Below are positions 1-11,928 of a DNA stretch of 64,000 nucleotides, in pieces. Within the stretch, counting starts at the first letter, position 1. Every line of letters starts with the position of its first letter. The translations under genes were made by a program, and so were the position numbers. Source of the stretch: Syntrophus sp963665935 (GTDB lineage: Bacteria; Desulfobacterota; Syntrophia; Syntrophales; Syntrophaceae); NCBI GenBank assembly GCA_963665935.1, contig OY762510.1, positions 1,612,001 through 1,676,000 of the forward strand, in the 5' to 3' direction. Below the pieces are notes generated by a model, which saw only the letters and a program-made list of their open reading frames with translations, was not told where the DNA came from and did no database searches.

Positions 1-134
1 CGAAGCTCAAGATTTCCCTATGGCTGGAAGAGTGAAAAAAAGTCGCTGAAGAGAAGAGATTGCTGGAGAGTTGATAAAATTTTTTATCTGAAAGATATGA
101 GGCACTCCTCAATTTGAAGCTGTTGAAATCCTTC

Positions 135-785
135 CTATGGGGTGCTCTGTACCCACTGGATGGCGTATTTGAGAAGATCCGTGCCGTCTGCCAGCTTCAG
201 TTTTTCCTTGATGTGGGCGCGGTAGGATTCGATGGTCTTGACGCTGAGATGCAGCTTTTCCGCGATTTGACTGGTTTTGTACCCCTGACCGATCATCCGG
301 AAGACGGTCAGCTCCCGGTTGCTCAACAAATCGATTGGGGAGCTGACGGCCCTGTCCTCGCTCGAGACCATTTTTTCCAGCATGGAGGTGGCTATCTTCT
401 CGCTCACAAAGATTTCCCCGGCCAGAACCCTGCGGATGGCCACGAGCAGCTTCTCCAGGGCTTCCTGTTTCATGATGTATCCCCTGGCACCCGCCCTGAG
501 GGCCCGTTCGGCAAAGAGAGACTCATCGTGCATGGAGACCACGAGCGCGGGGAGATCCCGATGGGTCAGTTTGACCGTTTTGATCAGTTCAATGCCGTCG
601 ATGCCGGGGAGGGAAATGTCGACAATGAGCAGGTCGGGCTTATGCGCCTCGATCTTTTCCAGAGCCCGCTGGGCGTTGTCGGCCTCGGCAACGACCGTCA
701 GATCCGGCTCCGAATTGATGAGCAGAGAGAGTCCCTTGCGGAGAATCGGATGATCATCGACAATGAGTACCCGTTTTTTTGTCAT
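135..785 (-). CDS. NarL/LuxR-family response regulator
   Basis: Two-component response regulator of 216 residues. The N-terminal receiver domain has the acidic pair near residues 10-11 and the probable phospho-acceptor Asp56 in LIVDISLPG. The C-terminal LuxR-type helix-turn-helix (about 150-210) reads LSNRELTVFRMIGQGYKTSQIAEKL. It starts 6 bp after the stop of the GAF/PAS sensor kinase on the same strand, so the two are very probably a cognate pair in one transcript. Its target genes cannot be read from the sequence. Confidence in the family is high. Confidence 0.93.
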   Translation of the reverse strand: MTKKRVLIVDDHPILRKGLSLLINSEPDLTVVAEADNAQRALEKIEAHKPDLLIVDISLPGIDGIELIKTVKLTHRDLPALVVSMHDESLFAERALRAGARGYIMKQEALEKLLVAIRRVLAGEIFVSEKIATSMLEKMVSSEDRAVSSPIDLLSNRELTVFRMIGQGYKTSQIAEKLHLSVKTIESYRAHIKEKLKLADGTDLLKYAIQWVQSTP

Positions 786-791
786 TTTGAA

Positions 792-2354
792 TCAATCTCC
801 ACTACGGTTCGTAAAGGAACAGGTCACCCTTGTCCCCCCCGTCTCGCCATCGCCGATTTCCAGTGAGGCCCCGATCATGGAGGCGCGGTACCCCATGATA
901 TTCAGGCCCATGCCTTTTCCCTGATTGACGGCGTTGCGGATGCCGCAGCCGTTGTCTGAAATGGAAAGGACAACGGCATCCTCCCGCTGCCGGAGGGCAA
1001 CCGTGACGGTATCGGCCTTGCCGTGTTTGATGGCGTTGTTCAGGGCCTCCTGCACGATGCGATAGAGATGCGTCGCCACCGCCGGATCGGGAATCCGTAT
1101 CTTTTCCTCATAAATAACAGGGCAGGAAATGCCGAAGAGTTTTTCCACATTGCCGGCCAGTGAACAAAGGGCCATCCGCAACCCCTCCGCTTCCAGTCTC
1201 ACCGGATTCAGGCCACGGGCAAACCCTCGCGTCATCGTGATGGCCTGATCGATCAGTTCCACAATTTCAGACACATCGGCAGGTTCCAGCTTTCGGTGTT
1301 CGGCGATTTTTTTTTCGAGCACCTTCCCCATGAATCCGATTCCCGCCAGATGCTGGCACAAACTGTCATGGAGATCCTGCCCGATCCGCCGCTGCTCCCT
1401 GCCGCTGATTTCCAGGATCTCCCTCTCAAGACGCTTCCTGCGGGTGATATCCCGGACAATGGCCAGGACGTTGTTGGGAGGATAGGGAACCATGCGGACT
1501 TCAAAGTCCTTGCGCTCCTCTGAAAAAGGGATGTTCTGTTCAAAGAGTTGAATCCCCCCTGTTTCCAGGGTATGCCGCACGTAGGCCATGATCTGGTCGA
1601 TCAGCCGGCGGGGCAGGATCGATTTCAGCTCCTCGATGTCGTACAGGTTTCGACCTAGGAAGTCAGGCGGAATAAACCTGGTGAGATCAAACTGTCCCTG
1701 ATGGAAACCGAGAAGTACACCCTCCTCATTAACCTGAAACATCAGGTCGGGAATGGCGTCGAGGAGTGCCCTGTTCTGGGATTGACTTTCCTGGAGAGCT
1801 TCCTCGGCCCGTTTCCGGACGACCATTTCTCCGATTCGCTCTGCGATGACCTTGATCAGGCTCCGCTCTTCTTTCAGGAAAGGTCCTTCATCCTGTTGCG
1901 GTCTTTCCTCGCTGTAAAAAACATCCAGGAAACCTGCCTCATTGCCATGGAGAAGGACTCGCTGTGTTTGTCTCCAGCTTGTTTCCGAAAAAAAAGCGCT
2001 TTGAAATTTCATGTCGCCCAGGATAATCCGGCTGCAGGCAAGATCCGGATACTTCCAGGCTTTGGGGATGACGTCCACGGTTTGTTGCAGGGCCTCTTCC
2101 AGGGTGAGGCCCTGTTTCTCCATGATGCCTGAAATCTCATAGAGGCAGTTTAATTCCTTGACGCGTTCCGTAAGCTGGTCGGTCAGCTCAACGAGAATCC
2201 TCTGGGATTTTTTGAGTTTCCGTTCGGATTCCCGAAACTGCTCAATCTGTTGTTCCGCCTTCTTTAAGGCGACGGAAAGACCGGGGCCCGTTCTGTCTTG
2301 AAAGGTCTTAACTGCTTTGTTCCGGTTGTTCCTTTCCTCTTTTTCTTTGCCCAT
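792..2354 (-). CDS. GAF/PAS sensor histidine kinase (HisKA_3 type)
   Basis: Soluble sensor kinase of about 520 residues with no obvious membrane segment. After an N-terminal coiled coil there is a GAF-like region (about 70-190), a PAS domain (about 190-315), a HisKA_3 dimerisation region with phospho-acceptor His329 in RRIGQDLHDS, and a HATPase domain (NNAIKHG N-box, SDNGCGI G-box). This architecture pairs with NarL-type regulators, and one lies immediately downstream. The open frame extends upstream into carB, but the ATG at 2354, 14 bp after the carB stop, is the sensible start; its Shine-Dalgarno sequence is weak. The kinase may be translated from the carB transcript. The input signal is unknown. 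Confidence 0.88.
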   Translation of the reverse strand: MGKEKEERNNRNKAVKTFQDRTGPGLSVALKKAEQQIEQFRESERKLKKSQRILVELTDQLTERVKELNCLYEISGIMEKQGLTLEEALQQTVDVIPKAWKYPDLACSRIILGDMKFQSAFFSETSWRQTQRVLLHGNEAGFLDVFYSEERPQQDEGPFLKEERSLIKVIAERIGEMVVRKRAEEALQESQSQNRALLDAIPDLMFQVNEEGVLLGFHQGQFDLTRFIPPDFLGRNLYDIEELKSILPRRLIDQIMAYVRHTLETGGIQLFEQNIPFSEERKDFEVRMVPYPPNNVLAIVRDITRRKRLEREILEISGREQRRIGQDLHDSLCQHLAGIGFMGKVLEKKIAEHRKLEPADVSEIVELIDQAITMTRGFARGLNPVRLEAEGLRMALCSLAGNVEKLFGISCPVIYEEKIRIPDPAVATHLYRIVQEALNNAIKHGKADTVTVALRQREDAVVLSISDNGCGIRNAVNQGKGMGLNIMGYRASMIGASLEIGDGETGGTRVTCSFTNRSGD

Positions 2355-2367
2355 GGGCAAACAAGTC

Positions 2368-5568
<3,201 letters not shown>

Positions 5569-5672
5569 GAGGGGCATCCTCCTGAAAAAAGAATTTGTGG
5601 GGCAGTTTGAAGATGTACAGATTTGTATCAACAAAACGGGATGGGAAACAAAAATGTGCCCGACACGGGCGG

Positions 5673-5701
5673 ACTATAGGTAAGTCAGCCGGACTTGTCA
5701 A
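5673..5701 (-). promoter_or_regulatory. Probable sigma70 promoter for carB
   Basis: Read on the minus strand, TTGACA (5701-5696) and TATAGT (5678-5673) are separated by exactly 17 bp. This would give a 5' leader of roughly 100 nt before the carB ATG at 5568. The match is by eye only. Confidence 0.6.
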
Positions 5702-5715
5702 GAGATATAAAAGGG

Positions 5716-6954
5716 TTAAATATCGGTGTCTTTCATCCAGTTTTTCCCGCCGAGCATCCTGGCGACGATCATGCTGCACACATTGTCGCCCGTAGAATTG
5801 ACCAGAGTGGCCGGGGGATCGACGAGAACGCCGATCATGGAGATGATGGGAAAGGCCTCCAGGGGAAATCCGTAAAGGGAGATGATGAGCAATTCGCCGA
5901 TAAAGCCGCCGCCGGGAATCCCGCTCATGACGATTCCGCTGAGCAGGGCGATGCCCACCGCCGTCAGGAGGGTCCCCGTGCCGGAGAAGTCCAGGGAGAA
6001 GATACCGAAGAGAAAGGCGATCTTCAGGACCGCCGCCAGACAGGAGCCATCCATGTGGATCGTCGCGCCGATGGGGATGACGAGTTCGCTGATGTCCCTC
6101 GGAACGCCGCTCTGGTTGGCCGCCTCCAGATTGGGCGGAATGGCGGCGACGCTGCTGCCCGTGGCGAGGGCCGTCAAGGCCGGCGGGGTGATATTTTTCC
6201 AGAAGGTCCGCACTCCCAGCCCCTGGCCGGCGAGATAGGCGTAAATCGAGAAGCCGGCAAAGAAGTAGAAAATCGTCAGAGGGTAATAGAGGGTCATGGC
6301 CCGGAAGTAGGAGCCCAGGAGCTCCGGACCGAAAACTCCCGTGAGATAGGCGAAATAGGCGCAGAGGCCCACCGGGGCGTAATACATGATCAGATCGATC
6401 ACCTTCATCATGACGTCGCTGGCCGAGGCCAGAAAATCGGCGAAAACCCGGCCTTTCTCCTTCAGGGAGGAGGTCGCCAGCCCGATGAGAATAGCGAAGA
6501 GGATGAGGGCCAGCATGTTCTTCTTCGACAGGACATCGGGAAAATCCGGGGTGGTAAGGGCCTTGACGATCTGGTCCGCCGTGTTCAACGATTGAAGGTC
6601 TCCGGTCGATTGCAGGGAAATGTGAACCCCCGTTGCCGGCGGATAAAAGGAAACCCCGATTAGCATGAGCACCGAGGACACGATGCCGGTCAGCGTAAAG
6701 ACCGCCATCATGGCAAAGAGAATTTTCCCCAGCCGTCGGCCGTTGGTCATTCCCGCAACCGCCGAGGAAATGGAAAAAAACACGAGGGGAACCAGAGAGG
6801 TGAAGAGGAGGTTGAGGAAGATATCGCCCAGGGGTTTGAGGAGGGCCGCATCCTTTTTGAGCAGCAGGCCCAGCCCGGAGCCGATCGAAATGGAAAGGAG
6901 CAGCAACAGGCTGAATCCGTAAGATTTGATAAAGGTGAGGGACTTTGTCTTCAT
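5716..6954 (-). CDS. Dicarboxylate/amino acid:cation symporter (DAACS family)
   Basis: Inner-membrane secondary transporter of 412 residues, normal length for the GltP/DctA/GltT family. It has about eight hydrophobic segments and the family hallmarks: a serine-containing re-entrant loop (ALATGSSVAAIP), the IHMDGSC motif, a glycine-rich IPGGGF segment and the C-terminal NSTGDNVCSM cation/substrate site. Family members import C4-dicarboxylates, glutamate or aspartate with H+ or Na+; the substrate cannot be decided here. It is a single-gene unit: carB lies downstream on the same strand behind its own promoter, and tonB lies upstream. Confidence 0.92.
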   Translation of the reverse strand: MKTKSLTFIKSYGFSLLLLLSISIGSGLGLLLKKDAALLKPLGDIFLNLLFTSLVPLVFFSISSAVAGMTNGRRLGKILFAMMAVFTLTGIVSSVLMLIGVSFYPPATGVHISLQSTGDLQSLNTADQIVKALTTPDFPDVLSKKNMLALILFAILIGLATSSLKEKGRVFADFLASASDVMMKVIDLIMYYAPVGLCAYFAYLTGVFGPELLGSYFRAMTLYYPLTIFYFFAGFSIYAYLAGQGLGVRTFWKNITPPALTALATGSSVAAIPPNLEAANQSGVPRDISELVIPIGATIHMDGSCLAAVLKIAFLFGIFSLDFSGTGTLLTAVGIALLSGIVMSGIPGGGFIGELLIISLYGFPLEAFPIISMIGVLVDPPATLVNSTGDNVCSMIVARMLGGKNWMKDTDI

Positions 6955-7085
6955 GGATTGTCCGGAATAGCCGGTGGGCTCAGGTGGCTTTTTAACGGCA
7001 ACAGGTCTGATAAGTCAAGAAAAATGACGGATTTCCCTTGGTAAATTTGTCTTTCCGGGAAAAGGAGAGACGCCCCTGCCGCCCT

Positions 7086-7982
7086 TCAGCGGTCCTCCTG
7101 AAGAACAAAGCGGATGGGAACATCCCCCCAGGAACGGATTCGAAGATCATTCTTCTCTGCCGGGATGAATTTCCATTTCCGAACCGCTGATAGGGCGGCC
7201 TGATCCAGGATCGCATAACCCGATGACTTTTTCACCAGCAGTTGCCCCGGCGTGCCATTTTCCAGGATCTCCACGGATATCAGAACCAGTCCTTCATACC
7301 CCTTCCGCCGTGCCGCCTGCGGATAGATGGGTGGAGGGGTTTGCTTATAGCGGGAAAGGGTTAAGGAGGAAGTTCTTCCGCCTTCACTGTCCGGTCCGCC
7401 GCTTTTCTGAATCCCGCGACCGGAGGCCAGCGCCTCTTTTCCCTGTCCTTTTCCAGCTTCTATAAACGATGCAGGTGGGGCAGTCCCGATTCGTTCCATC
7501 TGCAGATCGGAACCTGCCGGCACTGAAATCTTTCGCTCCTGAACAGCGACTCTTTTCTCCGCTTCGATCGGATCGGGGAAAAGAAGCGTTTCCCCTGGTT
7601 TTTTCTGTGCCTGACTTTTGGATGCTCGTCCGCCTGCTGCCGAATTTTCCGGCAGAGCTTTTATCGAGATGCTTTCCCTTTTCTTCCCCCCGTCAGCGGA
7701 TTTTGACTTTTCCCCCTGGACGCTTGATGACGATGCCTGGGTAGGAAAGGAGGGCGAAAAGGCGACCAGAGAAACTTTCAGTTCAGGTGAGGGTTCCATC
7801 CTTGCCGGAACGGAGAACGGCTCGCCAGCCGTGATGACCAGCAGGATCGCCAAGCCGTGCACCACAAGAGATGCCATCCCGGCATAGAGGGAGTCTTTTC
7901 CGGGGATGGTCGGCAGAGTGGGTTTCCAGAAGAGATGTGGAATGGAAATCGTCTGGTCCTGTTTCATCATCGCGCGACTCAC
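7086..7982 (-). CDS. tonB: TonB family energy-transducing protein
   Basis: Protein of about 298 residues with the TonB layout: a short cytoplasmic N-terminus, one membrane anchor (about 33-52), a long low-complexity Ser/Lys/Gly-rich periplasmic spacer and a C-terminal TonB domain (about 205-295) with YPQAARRKGYEGLV and WKFIPA. It transmits proton-motive force to outer-membrane receptors, here presumably the adjacent BtuB. The start is a GTG at 7982 whose last two bases enter the btuF stop (GTGA overlap), so translation is probably coupled; ATG 7970 is an alternative. No exbB/exbD is visible in the window. Confidence 0.87.
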   Translation of the reverse strand: MSRAMMKQDQTISIPHLFWKPTLPTIPGKDSLYAGMASLVVHGLAILLVITAGEPFSVPARMEPSPELKVSLVAFSPSFPTQASSSSVQGEKSKSADGGKKRESISIKALPENSAAGGRASKSQAQKKPGETLLFPDPIEAEKRVAVQERKISVPAGSDLQMERIGTAPPASFIEAGKGQGKEALASGRGIQKSGGPDSEGGRTSSLTLSRYKQTPPPIYPQAARRKGYEGLVLISVEILENGTPGQLLVKKSSGYAILDQAALSAVRKWKFIPAEKNDLRIRSWGDVPIRFVLQEDR

Positions 7983-8917
7983 TTCTTCCGGCCTGGTTTT
8001 GCCTGCTGTCCCTGCGGCTCCATCCGTTCCGGGTGAAGAATCCAGGCGATCTCCTCCAGTCCCTGAACGATCCTCGGGGAAAAGCGATCCGTCAGGTCGG
8101 CGTTCACAGCATAGATCCGCGAATTCCGCACGGCCGGGATGTCCTTCCAGCGGCTCCAGGATACCAGGTCTGCTTTCTGGAAGGCTTTACCTCTCATGGA
8201 GGACAACAGGATGACCTCCGGTTTTTCCGAAATCAGGGATTCCATGCTGTAGCGGGGATATTTCCCGAAGGCGTGGGCCGCAATATTCTGCCCCCCGGCC
8301 ATGGCGATCAATTCCGAATAAATGGTATTCCGGCCCACGGAAACCAGGGGATTCGAATCGATCTGGACAAAGACTTTCGGCTTTGGGCAGGAAGCCGTCA
8401 GGGATATGATCCGCTCAGCCCTTTTTTTCATTGTGTCGACCAGTTGCCGGGCAGCGGCTTCCCGTCCGGTGATCCTGCCGAGATTCAGGATGGTTTGATA
8501 AATGTCGGAGAATCTCTGCGGATTCGTCACGTAGACCGCAAGTCCGGCTTTCTCCAGCTTGTTTACGGCCTCTTTCCGGTTTCCATTGGTGGTCCCGATC
8601 ACCAGGTCCGGGGAAAGGGCGAGGATTCGCTCCAGGGAGAGATGCACATAGCTTCCCACTTTCGGTTTGATTTTTGCCGCCTCGGGATAGTTGCTGAATT
8701 GGGAGACGCCCACGATTTCCTTCTCCAGTCCCAGGGCGAAAAGAATCTCCGATATGTCCGGTGCCAGGGAAACGATTCTCCGGGGAGAGGCGGGAACGAA
8801 GACGCGCCTTCCCGCTTCATCCACCACAGTGCCTGCCTGGGCAGGGGAAAAAACCGCCAGAAGAATCAGGATGGATGCGACACGGAACATTCCTTTTGTT
8901 GCCCGGTGGCCAATCAT
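7979..8917 (-). CDS. btuF: Cobalamin ABC transporter substrate-binding protein
   Basis: Periplasmic binding protein of about 312 residues from the BtuF/FhuD-type helical-backbone family. An N-terminal signal peptide (hydrophobic VASILILLAVF, cleavage near AQA) is followed by the first lobe (RRIVSLAPDISEILFALG), a long linker helix and the second lobe. ATG 8917 is preferred over the longer 8953 start because GGGGAGAAGAA precedes it. It lies between btuB and tonB under the cobalamin riboswitch at about 11000-11140, which supports B12 rather than iron as ligand. It would deliver B12 to BtuCD. Confidence 0.9.
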   Translation of the reverse strand: MIGHRATKGMFRVASILILLAVFSPAQAGTVVDEAGRRVFVPASPRRIVSLAPDISEILFALGLEKEIVGVSQFSNYPEAAKIKPKVGSYVHLSLERILALSPDLVIGTTNGNRKEAVNKLEKAGLAVYVTNPQRFSDIYQTILNLGRITGREAAARQLVDTMKKRAERIISLTASCPKPKVFVQIDSNPLVSVGRNTIYSELIAMAGGQNIAAHAFGKYPRYSMESLISEKPEVILLSSMRGKAFQKADLVSWSRWKDIPAVRNSRIYAVNADLTDRFSPRIVQGLEEIAWILHPERMEPQGQQAKPGRKK

Positions 8918-8964
8918 TTCTTCTCCCCTTTTGAATCCGGTTTTCCCAACCATATCCGAACAAA

Positions 8965-10962
8965 TTAAAACTTCAGGGATATCCCGCCCTTGACGGTTAT
9001 TCCCGGCAGCGGATAGTAGCCGTTGTAATAGATCAGGGCCGATTTCTCGTCGGTGAGATTTTCCACGCCGACGAAGGCGGAGAATTTCAGCGTCTTCAGC
9101 TCCGACCGGTAATAAAGGAAAAGATTGCAGAGGGTATAGTCGTCAATCTTTTCCTTGCTGTTGCTGAAGTCTCCCCCTTGATAGGCCTCTCCGACGTACC
9201 TGATCTCCGGGTTCAGCTCCAGGCCGTAGGGGAGGTATAAGATAACCCCGGCATTCCCCAGAATTTCTGAAACCAGCGGCACATCCTTCCCGTCATTTGG
9301 TCCATTGCGGAATTCCGTGTTGCGGTAAGACATCTGTCCGTACACCTTGGCCACCTTCTCCCAGAGATAGGAGGCGCCCAGTTCGATGCCCTCGTGGCGG
9401 GTTTTGTCCAGATTCTGATTGACCCAGTTGGCATCCGGGGCGATTTCGTCTTCCATATCGATCCGGTACAGGGTCAGATCCAGGGAGAGATTGGGGAGCG
9501 GAAACAGGTTGACCCCCACCTCGTAGGTCTTGCCTTTTTCCTTGTCGAGATCCATATTGAAGGTATCCCAGCCGTAACCGTAATAGGAGGCCTGTTCATC
9601 GAGAAAGGGGTAGCGGAACACCGTTGCGTACTTGGCAAAGACCTTCGACTTTTTCCCGATCATCCATGTCAGGGCCGATTCGAAAGCCTCGGCCTTATGT
9701 GTCTTCTCGTCATCGAAGACCTTCGTCCCGTTCGTCAACTTTTCCGTTCCCTCAATTCTAGCCCTTTCCGTTCGATACCCGAGGGCTAGAATCAGATCCT
9801 CCAGGAGGTACAGTTCGTTTCGGGCATAGAATCCGAGACTTTTCCGGGACAAATCGGCGGTATTGATCCTTGAATGCTGTTCCCGGTCCAGAAAGCCGTC
9901 CTTGTCCAGTTCTTCGTCATAATAGTCCAGTCCGAAGAGGAGTTTGTTCTTGTGGTTGAAAATATCCCTTTCCAGGACGTAGCGTGGCGTGATCCCGTAG
10001 GAGTCCAGGTTTACCTGGGAGTAGGAAGACATGGACCGATAGTTGGCGGTGATTTCCTTGGCGCCATAGAGAAACTGGATGGAGAAGCTCCCGGCATCGC
10101 CGAAGTGGGCTTCCAGGCCTAGATTGGTATGGAAGTCTTTATTTACCCCGTCGTCGTCGGGGTTGCCGGCCTGTCTCCGGTCCTGTTTGTATTGGGCCTT
10201 GGTGAGAGAACCGGGCAACTCGAAGTCCGTACGGTTATAGGACAGGGCAAAAGAGGCGTTCCAGAACTCACTGCCCGAGTATCCCAGATTGAGGCCCGCC
10301 CCCCGTGAGGTATACTTCGATCGATCCCGGTAGCCCTGCATCCCTGAATTCTCTCCGTTCAGGGCATAAGAAACCTTCCCTTCCGAGCCGCGGATACCCA
10401 CCTGCTCGTCGTGAAGACCGTAACTGCCGGCAATGACCGAAGCGGAGGCTTCAGGTTTTCCCTCCCCCTTCTTCGTGATGATGTTGATCACCCCGGCGAT
10501 GGCGGAATCCCCATAGAGGACGCTTCCGGCGCCCCGGATGACTTCAACCTTTTCGATGTTGCAGAGAGAAATCTGAAGCCAGTTGACGGCATTCATGTCC
10601 GGTTTGTTCAGCCGTTTGCCGTCCAGCAGAACCAGGGTCTTTCCGGAAGGGTTGTCTCCGCCGAAGCCCCGAAGATCAATGGTGGCCTGGGAGGGGTTGC
10701 CGCTGTATGTCCGGACCTGGATGCTTTCCAGTTTCTGGAGGACCTCCACGAGGCTGGTGGCCCCGGATTCCTCGATATCTTTGGCCGTAATGACGCTGAC
10801 GTTGGCCGGCACCGAACGAATCTCTTCCGTATCTCTCGTTGCCGTGACGACGACTTCTTCCATCGGGACGGCGCTTGTTGCCTGCTGACTGTAAACCGGC
10901 GGGCAGAAAAACGCCCAACCTATCAATAACCCAGATAAAATTGCTGTAAATATGTGACGCAT
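8965..10962 (-). CDS. btuB: TonB-dependent outer-membrane cobalamin receptor
   Basis: Outer-membrane receptor of 665 residues. A signal peptide is followed by a TonB box (MEEVVVTATR), a plug domain (about 45-165, with LRGFGGDN, LVLLDGKRLN and VEVIRGAGSVLYGDSAIAGVI) and a 22-strand-type barrel ending in the terminal aromatic-rich strand (VKGGISLKF). The start at 10962 has GGAG about 6 bp upstream. The cobalamin riboswitch just upstream makes B12 or a related corrinoid the likely ligand. btuF and tonB follow on the same strand. Confidence 0.94.
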   Translation of the reverse strand: MRHIFTAILSGLLIGWAFFCPPVYSQQATSAVPMEEVVVTATRDTEEIRSVPANVSVITAKDIEESGATSLVEVLQKLESIQVRTYSGNPSQATIDLRGFGGDNPSGKTLVLLDGKRLNKPDMNAVNWLQISLCNIEKVEVIRGAGSVLYGDSAIAGVINIITKKGEGKPEASASVIAGSYGLHDEQVGIRGSEGKVSYALNGENSGMQGYRDRSKYTSRGAGLNLGYSGSEFWNASFALSYNRTDFELPGSLTKAQYKQDRRQAGNPDDDGVNKDFHTNLGLEAHFGDAGSFSIQFLYGAKEITANYRSMSSYSQVNLDSYGITPRYVLERDIFNHKNKLLFGLDYYDEELDKDGFLDREQHSRINTADLSRKSLGFYARNELYLLEDLILALGYRTERARIEGTEKLTNGTKVFDDEKTHKAEAFESALTWMIGKKSKVFAKYATVFRYPFLDEQASYYGYGWDTFNMDLDKEKGKTYEVGVNLFPLPNLSLDLTLYRIDMEDEIAPDANWVNQNLDKTRHEGIELGASYLWEKVAKVYGQMSYRNTEFRNGPNDGKDVPLVSEILGNAGVILYLPYGLELNPEIRYVGEAYQGGDFSNSKEKIDDYTLCNLFLYYRSELKTLKFSAFVGVENLTDEKSALIYYNGYYPLPGITVKGGISLKF

Positions 10963-10999
10963 GCTGTCTCCTTTCCCCCTCGGGAATCAAGTTATTTGA

Positions 11000-11142
11000 T
11001 CCGTCAGATAAGTCTCCTGGCTCACGGCTTGACCTGCTTTCCACGCCTTCCCGAATTTGCGGAGAAACTCAGTGGCAACCTGTGGATTTTGTGCCGTTTA
11101 CAGTTGCGGGGCAGCGCCGGCTTTTACCGGCTTCCTTGGATC
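11000..11142 (-). promoter_or_regulatory. Cobalamin (AdoCbl-type) riboswitch upstream of btuB
   Basis: On the minus strand the segment carries the hallmark blocks in order: GAAGCCGG...CCGGCGCTGCCCCGCAACTGTAA (about 11133-11098), GGTTGCCACTG (about 11080-11070), and the B12 box GAGCCAGGAGACTTA near 11023-11009. It is followed about 40 nt later by btuB, whose expression it should repress when cobalamin is plentiful. Its 5' half overlaps the last codons of btuD, and the conserved CAACTGTAA supplies the btuD stop codon. Confidence 0.92.
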
Positions 11143-11928
11143 TGACAGACGTTGTGGCAATAATGAGATCCGCGGCAATCCGTTTTCCGGATGGCGGTCG
11201 ATCGTTACCCGGGTTTCATACACCTCCCGGATGTTGGTTTCGGTAATGATTTCTTCCGGGCGTCCCTCTGCGAAGAGGCTCCCCCGATTCAACAACAGGA
11301 GCCGGTCGCAGTAGAGGGACGCCGTATTGATGTCGTGGGTCACGACGATCACTGTCAGGCCCTGGTCCCGGTTCAGGGCTTTCAGCAGATCGAAAATGGC
11401 CGTTGTGTGCTTCATGTCCAGATAGGCCGTGGATTCGTCGAGGAAGAGGAGCTGCGGTTCCTGGGCCAGGGCTCGGGCGATATGGACCCGTTTTTTCTCT
11501 CCGCCGCTCAGGTCCGCCAGATTTCGGGAGGCCAACGGAAGCGTGCCCGTGGCCGCCATGGCCTGCCGGACGATGGCAAAGTCCTGTTCCCTTTCGAATT
11601 GCAGTCGTCCCAGATGGGGCGCCCTGCCCATGAGGACGCATTCGTTGACCTTGAAGGGGAAAAGTTCCGGGGAATCCTGGGCCACAAAAGCCATTGTCCG
11701 GGCCAGGGCCTTCCTTGGAATTTTCCGGAGATCCCTTCCCTGAAGGGTCACTGTCCCCTGTCCGGGGAAAAGAATCCCATTGCAGAGCCTGAGCAGCGTG
11801 GTTTTCCCCGAGCCGTTCGGCCCGATAATCCCCAGAAATTCTCCCTGCACCACGTCGCAGGAGAGGTCTCGAAGGACCCAGTCGGCGTCATAGCGAAAAG
11901 AGACGTTTTTGAGATTCAGAACGACCAT
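11098..11928 (-). CDS. btuD: Cobalamin/iron-chelate ABC transporter ATPase
   Basis: ABC ATPase of about 276 residues of the FecE/BtuD class. It has Walker A GPNGSGKTT, signature LSGGEKKRVHIARAL, Walker B LLFLDES and the switch His in VTHD. The start is ATG 11928, overlapping the end of btuC by 13 bp, which suggests translational coupling. The longer upstream frame is a shadow of btuC. The conserved domain ends near ISLLPQ; the last 20 or so residues are encoded by the 5' part of the downstream riboswitch, an unusual overlap. It powers uptake with BtuC and BtuF. Confidence 0.92.
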   Translation of the reverse strand: MVVLNLKNVSFRYDADWVLRDLSCDVVQGEFLGIIGPNGSGKTTLLRLCNGILFPGQGTVTLQGRDLRKIPRKALARTMAFVAQDSPELFPFKVNECVLMGRAPHLGRLQFEREQDFAIVRQAMAATGTLPLASRNLADLSGGEKKRVHIARALAQEPQLLFLDESTAYLDMKHTTAIFDLLKALNRDQGLTVIVVTHDINTASLYCDRLLLLNRGSLFAEGRPEEIITETNIREVYETRVTIDRHPENGLPRISLLPQRLSDPRKPVKAGAAPQL

